The notes beneath the pieces are model-generated. The model worked only from the letters and a program-made list of their open reading frames with translations, was not told where the DNA came from and searched no databases. Positions 45,814-56,300 of a DNA stretch of 64,000 nt are shown here, piece after piece. A program made the position numbers and the translations under genes. Where the stretch lies: contig JAAXNY010000001.1 in assembly GCA_013420905.1 (NCBI GenBank), positions 496,001 through 560,000 on the forward strand, written 5' to 3'. Position 1 is the stretch's first letter. Every line of letters begins with the position of its first letter. This DNA is from Collybia mongolica (taxonomy: Eukaryota; Basidiomycota; Agaricomycetes; Agaricales; Clitocybaceae).

Positions 45814-45828
45814 AGTTAAGTCTAGTCT

Positions 45829-46087
45829 AGGTGGCTCGGTGATGTGGCATTGAGCACGTGAGACAAGAAGTCACGTGATTCTAAATCTAACAGCCTATCC
45901 CGTCACCGTCCACAGAGACCGCTGGGCAATAAAACGTGAATCTAGGAGGTACGCTCTAAAAGCCATTATTATTTTGGGGATGTGGGATAATGCTACGCAT
46001 GACTATGGTCTAGATAATGAGAAATGTACAATAATGATATCACGAAAACCTAATGAGAACGAACGCATCTATCACTCGAGGACACTA
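45829..46087. other. Intergenic, 3' side of the helicase gene
   Basis: Short stretch between the LINE target duplication and the helicase stop codon. Nothing else seen. Confidence 0.4.
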
Positions 46088-48618
46088 CTATGCACTTTCA
46101 GGCCTGGTTTCCCGACCCCGGTACCCACCCCGGCTCCCACCATCACCACGTCCACCGTATCCACCTTCACTACGCCCCTTATACCCACCCTCACCGCGTC
46201 CACGATATCCACCCTCGCTGCGTCCGCCATAACCACCCCCGCTGCGTCCGCCATAACCACCCTCGCTGCGTCCGCCATAACCACCCTCGCTGCGTCCGCT
46301 ATAACCACCCTCGCTGCGTCCGCTATAACCACCCTCGCTGCCCCCACCGTAACTCCCAGAACCACGGTCACTCCGTCGGCTCGATCCCTCTCTCGAGAAC
46401 GACGATCCACGGCCCCGGTACCCGCCCTCATCGCCAGACTCCCGCGACTCATGCCTGCCCTCCGATGCCCATGATGGTCTCTTACCCGGCGTCTGCGATC
46501 CCCGGCTGCCCCAGCTGTCCGCTCGCATAAACGTCCGCGGTTTCCGTGCACCGTAATCACTTCCCACCCCGAGTTTCGCCAGGAACGATGCCGACACATA
46601 CGGCGGTGCCTCGAGCCCGCATGCCTCTACCGCCCACGTCTTGCAGTGCTGCACAACTTCCTTCTTCTCTAGTCGCAGCTCGCTCGTGCGCGCCATGTAG
46701 TATCCCAGGAGTGACATGAACGCCTCCTTGACTGACTCTTCCTCGAGTCGGCTGACGAAAGTAGTCACGTTGTTTTCCACCTCCTCAAGCGTTGCCGCCG
46801 CCTGTTCGTTGAAAAGCGCAGACCCAGTGACAGGCCGGCCACGGTATCCTTTCGGCGGTGGCGCGGTGGCGGGCGTGGGGGTAGGCGCATTGGCGAAAAA
46901 GCCCTTAGGGTCAACGTCGAACTTCTTCGCGAGCACCGTGGTTTGTTTGTATAACTCGCCTGCGGATAATGGTTTGAGTGGGACCATGGATAGGTGCGAC
47001 GACGCAAAGTTCAGTTCCCATGGCAGGAGCACTAAGTCCCCACGCCCAGAAGTCGCCCCAGCACGACCAGTACGACCAACGCGGTGAATATACTGTTCTG
47101 TCCCGGAGGGAACCCCGACTTGAATAACGCGGGAAACACCAGGATAGTCTACACCGCGCGCAGAAACATCTGAGGTGATGAGGATAGAAGCGCCTGAGGT
47201 GTCACTCCTGAACATCGCAGAAGTCCTTTTGCGGGACTCCATCGCTCGCTTCGAGTGCAGCTCGTACACTGCTGTGTTACGTCCGGCGGGGAGGGATGTC
47301 TTCGCGAGTTCACCGATGATTGTAGTGAAAAGCTGCGTCATCTTCGTTGTGGGCAAAAACATGATAATTTTCGACGCCCCGGGGTTCGTCAACTGGTCGT
47401 GCGCGATCAGCCGCAAGATGTGCGGGATCTGGTGGCTCGCATCCGGAAGAATGGTGTGGTACTGAGGAATGTGTGCATGCACTGGTGACGAATCCGATGA
47501 TACACAGTTGATGAATTTGTGGTTCGGTGCCAAGGTCGATTGCGCGATTTGCTGGATGCTTCGAGATACCGTGGCCGAGAACAGGAACGTTTGGCGCTGC
47601 GGGACAGGTGGGAGGAATTCCTTGATGGCTTCAATGTCAGGACGGAATCCCATGTCTAGAAGTGTATCTGCCTCGTCTAAAATGAGCTGTAGTTGTATTT
47701 AGTACGCGCCCTTGAACAATTACTAGTTTGTGCTCACCAGCTGTGTCTTGGAGATACCCCGTGCAACCTCAGGCTCAGATTCCAAGCAGTCACGGAGCCG
47801 GCCAGGAGTAGCGACAACAATGTCTCGCCTTCCTCGCATCCAATCTCGCATTTGCATCCGCTTGCTGTCCCCTCCCACAAACAACCGGACCTGGAATCCA
47901 TCCAGATGCTCACTGAGGCGCATCGCCTCTGTGGCAATTTGCGTGGCCAGTTCGCGAGTAGGGCTGATGATGAGAGTACCGACATTTTCGCGCGCGAATG
48001 CTTGTTGTGCGCGATGCTCCAGTTGTTTGTCGTTCGTGAGTCCTGCGTCCCTTACTGCCTTTTTTCCGTGTGCCTCAAGCGTCCTTAGGCGGGCCTCCAC
48101 TGCAGGAAGGAGGAATGCTAGTGTCTTGCCAGTACCGGTTTTCGCTTTTACAAGGAGATCTCGGGGAGGTCCATTTGCAGACTTCTCGGGATCGTAGGGG
48201 TCTGCCAGCTGGGGTAGCAGAGGAAAAACCTCTGCTTGGACCAGAGACATGTGTGTGAGATTCATGGGCTTTGAAATGATGGCCTGCAGTGCTCTTTCCG
48301 AGACTGAACCCTTGAGGGTTGAGAAATGGGGCGCCTCCAGCGGGCTGGGAGCTGAAGAGGTCGAAGGGGCGGTATTGAGGCGTTCGGCGGTGGCCAAAGC
48401 CGATTCTCGACGCACTCCCACGACAGAATGTTGACGTCCCGCTGCGAGAGGGGATAAATGGGCTTGTTATCATAAGTACATGGTTTCTGGATAGTAAGGC
48501 AGAACATACTGTTGAATAGTTTTGAAGATGAAGTTATGAGGGAGCGTCGAAAGACCGAAACAGAACAAACTGCTCTTGCCGACTTGCTCGCAGATACCCT
48601 CGCCAATAGGGAAGCCAT
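46088..48618 (-). CDS. DEAD-box ATP-dependent RNA helicase with RG-rich tail (Mss116-like)
   Basis: Three exons on the minus strand: 48618-48510, 48441-47738, 47686-46088; 803 residues. It is an RNA helicase/chaperone. The first about 35 residues are Arg/Ser-rich, lack acidic residues (MASLLARVSASKSARAV) and suit a mitochondrial presequence. Motifs in order are the Q-motif region (LTHMSLVQAEVFPLL), AKTGTGKT (Walker A), TRELATQIA, VATPGRL, LILDEAD (about 272-278), FLFSATV, then in the second RecA domain ITSDVSARGVDYPG and QYIHRVGRTGRAG. The last about 100 residues contain some ten RSEGGYGG/RGEGGY-type repeats, an RNA-binding RGG-like tail. Yeast Mss116 and fungal relatives act in mitochondrial group I/II intron splicing; that role is inferred. 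A copy of the 5' end lies at 50868-51180. Confidence 0.93.
46100..46350. repeat. Coding repeat for the RG/GGY-rich helicase tail
   Basis: A 24-bp-type unit (on the plus strand CGCTGCGTCCGCCATAACCA-like) recurs about ten times, encoding SEGGYGGR-type octapeptides at the end of the helicase. The middle units are almost identical, so the number may vary between strains. Confidence 0.85.
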
Positions 48619-49577
48619 CGTGAGCTACTTGGCGAGCTCAACGAACTGACTGTTGAAAAGAATGTAAACGGTGTTGAAGAAGAGAACAAGCGAGAAAATG
48701 GAAGAATTTTTCAGTTTTCCGAAAAAGGAACATAGGACCCCGGAGCTCAAAATCAATACAGGCCGGGACCGCTGGCACCCGTCCTCAGTCTACCAGGTCG
48801 ACACTTTTTGTAGCACTGACTACCGCACTCAAGTAGGCTCACTCTGACGCAAGCCCAAAACAAAAAGACGCGAAACAGGGTACCTGAGCCCAACCATCTC
48901 ATCAAGCCGGACACATATCACGGGCGGGGCCGCAATGCCTATTCTTTAGACCATACGATAGAAGGTATATTATGGTCGATACGGAAAGACCAGCTAAGAA
49001 ACACCCCATCGTCTTGATAACCAAAAGAAGAGCAAGGCAAAATGCTTGACCATCATTTGTGATAGAGTGCAACAACAGTGCGACACCTGAAAGCGAGAGA
49101 AGACCCAGGAAGCCGAAGACACTGGGTTCCTAGTGTGCTCCGCCTTCATCCTTCTGTGAGTGTTCAACAACGTCAGCAACGTCACGAAGAAGAGCTCCAA
49201 TCATAAAACAATTTAGAAAACAATCTGGTTGATCGGCATTTCTGGAGAAGAGACGTGCCTGTTGCGAGGCTAAACACGTATATGTCGAGATGGGTCTTTG
49301 TTTTCTGACTACAGGACAGCGCCCGAAGCAGCGCACCGTAGTAGCAGAGAAATCAATTGCTACTTCTCAATCTCACGTGCAGGCACAAGCTTGACAGCTA
49401 GCAGGATTTTTGGATAACATTATTCGCGGAGTGCGTTTATATGATCAAACCGTAAAACAATGATTGGCTTGCCTGTGGGCTAACTGTGGGGCGATCATCA
49501 CTGAGTTGCACATCTTAAAACCGATAACTGAGCGAGCATCCGGGTACCAATCTCCCCGGATTCACATTGTCAATATC
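48619..49577. promoter_or_regulatory. Shared divergent upstream region of helicase and SDR copy 1
   Basis: The helicase (minus) and SDR copy 1 (plus) are divergent, about 960 bp apart. The helicase-proximal part (48619-48800) is duplicated at 50.9-51.2 kb and the SDR-proximal part (about 49220-49577) is duplicated inverted at 55.95-56.3 kb. A minus-strand frame at 48994-49336 has no motif. Confidence 0.5.
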
Positions 49578-50807
49578 ATGTCGACTGCTGTTCCTCCTGC
49601 CCGCGTTGCGCTCGTTACTGGTGGAGCTCAAGGCCTTGGTCGTGCAATTGCCTTACGTCTTGCCTCTGATGGACTCGACGTGGCCGTGGCCGATATGGCA
49701 TCCAAGTCGGCCCAACTCGATGGCGTGGTTGGCGAAATCAAGAAGTTGGGGCGTGAATCCATTGCTCTCCATTGTGATGTAAGGAAAGACGAAGAAGTTA
49801 AGAACATGGTCGACAAAGCTGTCGGCGAACTTGGAAGATTAGACGTGGTGAGCTCAAGTAATGTTTGTGGCATTTGATTCGTAGTGAAGATGCCATGTTA
49901 GATGGTTGCTAATGCGGGGGTGGCTCTTGTGTCCTCATTCATGGAAGGTTAGAGTTTAGGGTTTTGCTATGAACAAAACAATGAGCTCTTGTTGTCCCTG
50001 TCAGCCGACGTAGAAGCATGGGAGGCACTTTTTGCTGTCAATATCCGTGGCGTTGTGTTGTGTTACAAGTATGCTGCTAAGCAAATGGTTAAGCAAGGCA
50101 CAGGAGGCAGAATTATCGGTGAGTATTTCCACATTCACCAGTTTGTCGGTTTGATATAGTCCCCTCAACCATACAGGTGCTTCGTCAATCTGTGGTCTGA
50201 AGGGTAAATGTTTCAACCTGGCTGCGCTTATTTCTTTCCATCGCCTCATTCGTCCTCCTGCAGGGTTCGCGAATGTTGGAGCATACTGCGCATCAAAGGC
50301 AGCAGTCCGTTCCCTTACACAGACTGCCGGTAAGTCTACAGCTTATACAGAATGATACTTGTCATTCAGCTGTGTTGCGTCAGCCCTAGAATTAGCAGAA
50401 TACGGGATAACCGTGAACGCTTACGCCCCTGGCGTAATCGAAACGCCGATGAGTGAGCTTTTTACCCATTTATGACTTCATTCAACGTTCAACAACGGTC
50501 CAATGTGACCTAGCAACCCATGAATCAGATGCCGCGCTTGGTGGTGCAACCGCTGCAACCAAACACGTACGTGACATTTTTATACACCTCGATCGATGAC
50601 GTTCTCTGGATAAATTAGACTTTAAACGTCCCGAATGCTAAGACTGGCCAGCCCGAAATGGTTGCGGGCCTAGTGTCCTACTTGGCCTCTTCTGGATCCA
50701 ATTTTGTCACCGGTGAGTGTCCTTTCCTTGGAACTTAGGTTTTCAATTGCTTATTTAATGAGGATCTAGGCCAAGCAATTTCTATCGACGGTGGACTGAA
50801 CGTGTGA
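49220..50807 (+). repeat. Segmental duplication, arm 1 (SDR copy 1 with its upstream DNA)
   Basis: This arm is homologous, in inverted orientation, to 54711-56300. Homology covers the nine SDR exons and introns and extends upstream: shared words include CGATCATCACTGA, TTGCACATCTTAAA, CGATAACTGAGC, and further out GTCGAGATGG.TCTTT...TTTTCTGACTACAGGACAGCGC. The arms differ by scattered substitutions and small indels. Confidence 0.8.
49578..50807 (+). CDS. Short-chain dehydrogenase/reductase (SDR), copy 1
   Basis: Nine exons: 49578-49847, 49902-49947, 50005-50118, 50177-50203, 50264-50329, 50384-50452, 50514-50566, 50619-50712, 50770-50807; 258 residues. A classical SDR, NAD(P)(H)-dependent, reducing carbonyls or oxidising alcohols. 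It has the cofactor motif TGGAQGLG (residues about 14-21), VANAGV, the catalytic Ser in GASSICG (about 147) and Tyr160-x3-Lys164 in AYCASK, then NAYAPGVIETPM and QAISIDGGL at the end. Among classical SDRs it reads most like the acetoin/diacetyl reductase (BudC-like) branch, but the substrate is not certain. Two paralogues with the same exon plan lie at 51338-52571 and 54711-55948 on the other strand. Confidence 0.92.
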
Positions 50808-50867
50808 AGGATGGTTTATCTTATGATAAGGACCAATTTATCACGTTTTATTAAGTACAAAGCTAGC

Positions 50868-51180
50868 GAATAGTAAGGCAAATTATACCTTTGAGTGGGG
50901 TTAAAGACGAAGTTATGAGGGTGCGTCGAACGACCGAAACAGAACAGATTGCTTTCCCCTACTTTCTCGCGCATGCCCTGGCCAATACGAAGGTCGTTGT
51001 GAGTTACTTGACTAGCTTAACAAGCTGACCGTTGAAGAGAATATAAATGGTGCCGGAGAAGAAAATAACCGGGAAAATGGTCCATGGAAGAAATTTCGAC
51101 TTTCCTGAAATCCAAAAAGGAACATAGTAGGACCCCGGAGATCCAGTTCACAAGGACCGGGACTGCTGGCACCTCATCCT
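50868..51180 (-). pseudogene. Duplicated 5' fragment of the DEAD-box helicase gene
   Basis: This stretch is a diverged copy of about 48490-48800, the first exon and upstream region of the helicase. Matching words in the same order include ATAGTAAGGCA, GAAGTTATGAGG..GCGTCGAA.GACCGAAACAGAACA, GCCAATA.G.AAGG, TGACnGTTGAA.AGAAT, AAAAAGGAACATA and AGGACCCCGGAG. The position of the start codon no longer reads ATG and nothing of the helicase core follows. It lies between SDR copies 1 and 2 in the same orientation as the parent. Confidence 0.8.
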
Positions 51181-51337
51181 CACACTTCCCTTCGCTATCT
51201 CGCATTGCAGGGGCGGCACTTCATGCAATACTCATTGACGCATTCGAGCTGACTCAAGCCCACTCTGATGCTTTTAAAAAGGGCTAATACTGCACGTCCA
51301 AACTCAAATTCCAAAAGACGAAATATTACCATCCAAA

Positions 51338-52571
51338 TTATACACTGTTATTCAGTCCACCATCCACTGAAATTGTCTGGCCTAGAGGTTCTCGTGAGTA
51401 ACATGTGATACTTGATCAAACCATGAAGAACTCAATACCCACCGGTAACAAAATGGGAATCAGGGGAGGCAAGATATGATACTAAACTCGCAACAAACTC
51501 GGGCTGGCCAGTCTTAGCGTGTGTGATCTTCAGCGCCTGTTCAGTCCAAGGAATGTTACCCATATTGCCAATGACGAGTGAAAAAAAGCCGTACATGTTT
51601 GAATGCCTCAGTAGGACCGCCAAGCTCGGAATCTGTGTCGCGAATCGCTAGTAACACAATCAATAACGTCGATAAACTAAGCAGACGAAGCTAACGGCGC
51701 ACTCAGATTCGTTTCAATCACCCCAGGGGCATACGCGTTGACTGTTATTCCATGGTCTGCAAACTCCAGGGCTGAGATGTTAAGTACGTTTACAAATATC
51801 TGGATGTCAGCTTGGATGCTTACCAGCAGTCTGTGTAAGGGAACGGACTGCAGCCTTTGTTATGCAGTACGCCCCAGTGTCGGCAAACCCTTAGAATGAA
51901 AGAGGTGAGCACTCGTCACACAGAAGTACAGTTTACCCGATGTCTACCTTTTAGTCCACCGACTGACGATGCGCCTTTGTAAGGCAGCATTATATCAAAA
52001 CGAACGGCTATTAAAATTGTGTGTGTTCACCAATGATTCTCCCCCCGCCACCTTGTTTGACCATCTGCTTGGCAGCGTACTTGTAGCATAATACGACGCC
52101 ACGGATATTGACAGCGAAAATTGCTTCCCATTTCGCGGGCTCGGCTTATTTGTACGATTGAGTTACTTGACCGGTTCATGGTAAATTAGCAAAATACCGT
52201 TCATGATTGGCATGTAACCTCCACCCACACCCGCATTGGCGACCATCTGCAAAGTCGTATCCTTCAGTACAAAGATCGCCGCCGAGGTCATTTAAACCCA
52301 CCACATCCAATCTCCCGAGTTCGTGAACCGCTTTGTCAACCATTTTCTTCACTTCTTCGTCCTCCCTCACATCATAAGGGAGGGAAACGGCTTTCCGCCC
52401 TAAACTCTGGATTTCGCCAACAACTACTGTAAGTAAGGCCGATTTAGAGGGTATATCGTTCACAGCCACGTCGAGTCCATCAGAGGCAAGACGCAAAGCA
52501 ATCGCACGACCAATGCCTTGGGCTCCACCGGTAACGAGCGCAACACGGTTTGGGGAAGTGGCAGGCGACAT
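51338..52571 (-). CDS. Short-chain dehydrogenase/reductase (SDR), copy 2
   Basis: Nine exons on the minus strand starting at the ATG at 52571; exon 1 is 52571-52302 (90 codons) and the last ends GQTISVDGGL.. with the stop at 51338-51340. The exon plan matches copy 1 (270, 49, 114, 27, 66, then 69-type, 53-type, 94-type and terminal exons), phases agree and no stop was found inside. It keeps TGGAQGIG, NAGV, the active-site Ser (GASSVGG) and Tyr-x3-Lys (AYCITK). It is the most diverged of the three copies and has an extended open frame upstream of the ATG that is not needed. Acetoin-reductase-like; substrate unknown. Confidence 0.85.
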
Positions 52572-53326
52572 GATATTGAGGCTATGGGTTGGAGTTGGTT
52601 GATATCCAAATATCTGGTTGTTAGGACATGTCATCCTAGCATGTGTGTTTTTATCCTCGGCCTGGGCTGATGCCGTACGAAGCCCAATCACAAGGTTGGA
52701 GTGCAGGTCCAGTCTGGTGGTATGATACCAATGTTGTGGGTCTTGGGAGGTTGGCACCCGAATATTTGGTTCAAAAGGCATCTGTCGTGATGTGCATATC
52801 TTCCCTACAGGAAGCCCAATCACGACCGGACCTTAATTAAGGTTCGCACTCTATCCATAATCCTTGGTTCCACTGTCCGGCTTATGCCATTCCCTGTACG
52901 TGAATAAGTCAAGATGGGATAGCAAGTCACATCGTGGTGTACCTAATTTATGATCAAATGGAATTACGGTAAGTGTATACATGTAGAAAATATTTATTTC
53001 CACCGACGATGTGGTTCGACGCCGCCACTGGCTCCGGGACATGGTGCGGGGAGCTTCTGGGGAGTATGATGGAGTGTTCGGCGTTCAGGGTCGGGTGGGG
53101 TGTTTGGGGCGCGCGGCGCGCGCACGCGTGCTGACAGTCCCTTAGGATGAGAAATTCCTGCAGGCTGATTCGCAACTGGCCTGTTCTCTTGATTCGACTG
53201 AGTTTTCAGTCTATTTTACCTTTGATGCTTATGAAGGCCTCCGACCACAGAGGACATAAAAGCGTTGCAATTCCGTCTCCTTAACATGAGCTTTGTTCAG
53301 TTACTCTATGCCTTGAGACTGTGAAG
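52572..53326. other. Divergent upstream region of SDR copy 2 and the GNAT gene
   Basis: No credible gene was seen. A GC-rich GCGCGCGGCGCGCGC-type block lies at about 53108-53130. The two flanking genes diverge from here, so both promoters should lie in this interval. Confidence 0.45.
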
Positions 53327-54365
53327 ATGGCGCATCAAATGATTACCACAAATATCCAGCGGATCGAAGGTGTTAATGGTACGCGTCCTACGATTGATGT
53401 CCTAAAACTGTCCAGGTGAAGCTTATGGCCAAGCATAGACGAAGCCATTGACAAAGCCGCTGACTTGTTCTATACGCTAATGAAAGACGGTCGGCGGCTT
53501 CTCATATTGTTCAAGTTAGAAATCCTGACAATAATAAATCAAGACTTGGCAGGGATTAGCCTCACTGGTGGCGACTCATCTCTAATCCGACCGCTGGCTC
53601 GTTCTTTGATTCGCGCGTGTGCACTCGAAGGCGAATTTTATGTTGCTGTTGGGACAGGAAGTGGTGAACTAGTTGGGTACGCGGTGTGGATGCCAACAGG
53701 ACATGAGTTACTGGAAAGGTATTTCATCTTCAAGTATTATTCGGTTCATTTCTTACTGCTCTGATAGTGAAGCCCAGCGTGAACTTAGTTATTATGATTT
53801 CGCTCGGCGCCTTGCGGACGCGGGGAATGATTTTTTCAAGGATACGGTCTCCCATTATTTCTCTCCGGGTTTCAGTGGGAGACTCACGCCTGTTCCAGCA
53901 CCTAAAGCAGTTCCCCGACTTTGTTAAACAGTGCCTTGGGCCCACTGTACGATAGTTGTGATACGAAGCCTGCTCCTCTACTTACATATAAAATCATTCC
54001 AGGGAAGACGAGATGCTTGGTGGCTTCATCAGCTCATGGTTTGCACAGAGTACCAGCGACAAGGCGTGGCGAGGTCTCTTATCAATGTAATGAAGACAAA
54101 GGTTGGCGTTCTGCGCTTCCAGGCATCGTTCATATCAACCTGACATTTTCCTAGGCTGCGAAGAGTCACCAACGGCTTGCGCTCAGCGTCACTAAGGAAT
54201 CTAACGTATGTTCTTCATCAACTCCATCGTATGTACAGAGATTTACAACCACATACCTCTTAGATCCCGGTCTATGCCAATCAGGGATTCATCATTAGAG
54301 GTCGATCCGAGCTGAAGTCGCCTTGGGGCGATTACCCTCTGATCGTGCTCAGTTACGACACCTGA
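53327..54365 (+). CDS. GNAT-family N-acetyltransferase
   Basis: Eight exons: 53327-53378, 53439-53489, 53553-53718, 53768-53846, 53911-53946, 54003-54101, 54155-54205, 54264-54365; 211 residues with matching phases. GNAT enzymes transfer acetyl from acetyl-CoA to an amine. The acetyl-CoA pocket is seen in WWLHQLMVCTEYQRQGVARS (Q-R-Q-G-V-A of motif A, about residues 146-151), preceded by LVGYAVWMP and followed by the LALSVTKESN...VYANQGFIIRG motif B. This resembles the small fungal GNATs found near metabolite genes; the acceptor is unknown. It sits between SDR copies 2 and 3 and is not duplicated. Confidence 0.85.
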
Positions 54366-54710
54366 ATTTGACACGCGTATGATCAGTATTGCTAGTGGCT
54401 AGTGCGGACAACGGAAATGCCATGCGTGTTCTTGGCTATATGAGATGTAAGTCAAATTTGCTACACCACCGTAGGAGTCGGAAATCAGAGCTGCGGAGGG
54501 CTAAGTCGGAGCTCAGACCTGACGGGGCTGTGAACTGCTCAAGCGCAGATACAGCTATTGCCATGACATCCCAACCCCGCAAGGGTAAGGCCTAAAAAGA
54601 CATTAGCCCAATTTCCGTGTAACCTCTGATACAATTTTGCATTTTTATTGGAGAATATTGAATCCTTGTGGGCGTGGTACTGCAAATGTGAGTGAGTGGT
54701 CTATGTCTTT

Positions 54711-55948
54711 CTAAAACACGCCCAGCCCGCCGTCGATAGAAACTGTTTGGCCTAAACCCACATCAAATAAACAATTGAAAGTCTAAGTTCCGGGGAAAGG
54801 ACACTCACCGGTGACATAAACGGCGCCGGGAGAGGCCAAGTAGGACACTAGGCCTGCAATCATTTCGGGCTGGCCGGTTATAGCGTTCGGGATGCCTAAA
54901 TCCTGTTTATTCAGAGAACGTTATCGATCGAGGTGTAACATAAAATCAATAACGTCACGTACGCGTTTGGTTGTAGCAGTTACACCACCAAGCGCAGCAT
55001 CTGTTTCCTGGGTTGCTAGATCACATTAGTCCATTGTTGAATGTTGAACAATGTCATGAATGGGTAAAAAGCTCACTCATTGGCGTTTCGGTTACGCCAG
55101 GAGCATAAGCGTTCACAGTTATCCCATGTTCTGCAAATTCCAGGGCTGATGCAGTCCAGCTGAATTACGAGGATCGGTCTATCGAGCCTGAATGCTTACC
55201 GCCAGTCTGAGTAAGGGAACGGACCGCCGCCTTTGATGCACAGTATGCTGCAACATTCGTGAACGCTGAAGGAGAGCAGGTCAGGCAATGGGAAGAAGTA
55301 AGCTGCAGCCAGGTTGGAATACCTACCTTTGAGGCCACATGTTGACGAAGCACCTGCATAATTAAGAGCATTGTCAATTTGAAAAACTGTATACGTATGA
55401 AATACTCACCAATAATTCTGCCTCCCGCCCCTTGCTTAATCATCTGCCTAGCAGCGTACTTGTAACATAGCATAACGCCACGGATATTAACAGCAAAAAG
55501 TGCCTCCCAGGCTTCCACATCAGCTAACAGGGACCTAGGAGCTCATTGTTTGTTCCTGGAAAAGCCCAAAATTCTAACCTTCAATGAATGGAGACACAAG
55601 AGTCACCCCCGCATTAGCAACCATCTACCATGACATCTTCACTACGAATCAAATGCCACAAATATCACTTGAGCTCACCACATCCAATCTTCCAAGCTCG
55701 CCGACAACTTTGTCAACCATGTTCTTAACTTCTTCGTCCTTCCTTACATCAAAAGGGAGGGCAATGGACTTGCGCCCTAAGTTCTTGATTTCACCAACTA
55801 CACTATCGAGTTGAACCGGCTTGGACGCTATATCGTTCACGGCCACGTCGAGTCCATCAGAGGCAAGACGTAATGCGATTGCACGACCAATGCCTTGAGC
55901 TCCGCCAGTAACGATCGCAACGCGGGTGGGAGGAACAGCAGTCGACAT
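54711..55948 (-). CDS. Short-chain dehydrogenase/reductase (SDR), copy 3
   Basis: Nine exons on the minus strand from the ATG at 55948 (exon 1 55948-55679) to the TAG at 54711-54713; 259 residues. It is close to copy 1 throughout, beginning MSTAVPPTRVAIVTGGAQGIG. It retains NAGV, the Ser in GASSTCG and Tyr-x3-Lys in AYCASK, and ends QTVSIDGGLGVF. Exons of 270, 46, 114, 27, 66, 69, 53, 94 and 41 nt are the same as copy 1 except for the last. All donors and acceptors are intact, so it should be functional. The cofactor is NAD(P) by family; substrate unknown. Confidence 0.88.
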
Positions 55949-56300
55949 GGTTTTGAAGACGTGAATCTGGGAAGAGGAATACCTGGGTGCTCAGTTATCG
56001 ATGTTTAAGATGTGCAAATCGATATCAGTGATGATCGTCCCAAAGTTAGGCCACAGGAAGGCCAATCATTGGCATAAGGTTTGATCAATATGAACACATT
56101 TCATGAAGTACGCCATCCAAAAATCCTGCTGAAACCGGCAATATGGTTCCATGGCCGCGCTATTGAGTTTGTGCAAGCATCATGAGGTTGAAAAGTAGCG
56201 ATCGTGCTATTACGATGCGCTGTCCTGTAGTCAGAAAATAAAGATCCATCTCGACACATACGTATTTAGTCTCGCAACAGGCATCCTCCTGCAATTGGAA
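54711..56300 (-). repeat. Segmental duplication, arm 2 (SDR copy 3 with its upstream DNA)
   Basis: Inverted copy of 49220-50807. Beyond the SDR start codon at 55948, similarity continues to about 56300 (GCTGTCCTGTAGTCAGAAAA and the ATCTCGAC block at 56218-56255 pair with 49275-49325). The GNAT gene and SDR copy 2 lie between the two arms. Confidence 0.8.

Noticed and set aside
46090..46530. Plus-strand His/Pro-rich frame of 146 codons and the neighbouring Ala/Thr-rich frame
   Set aside because: Antisense readings of the RG-rich helicase tail repeats.
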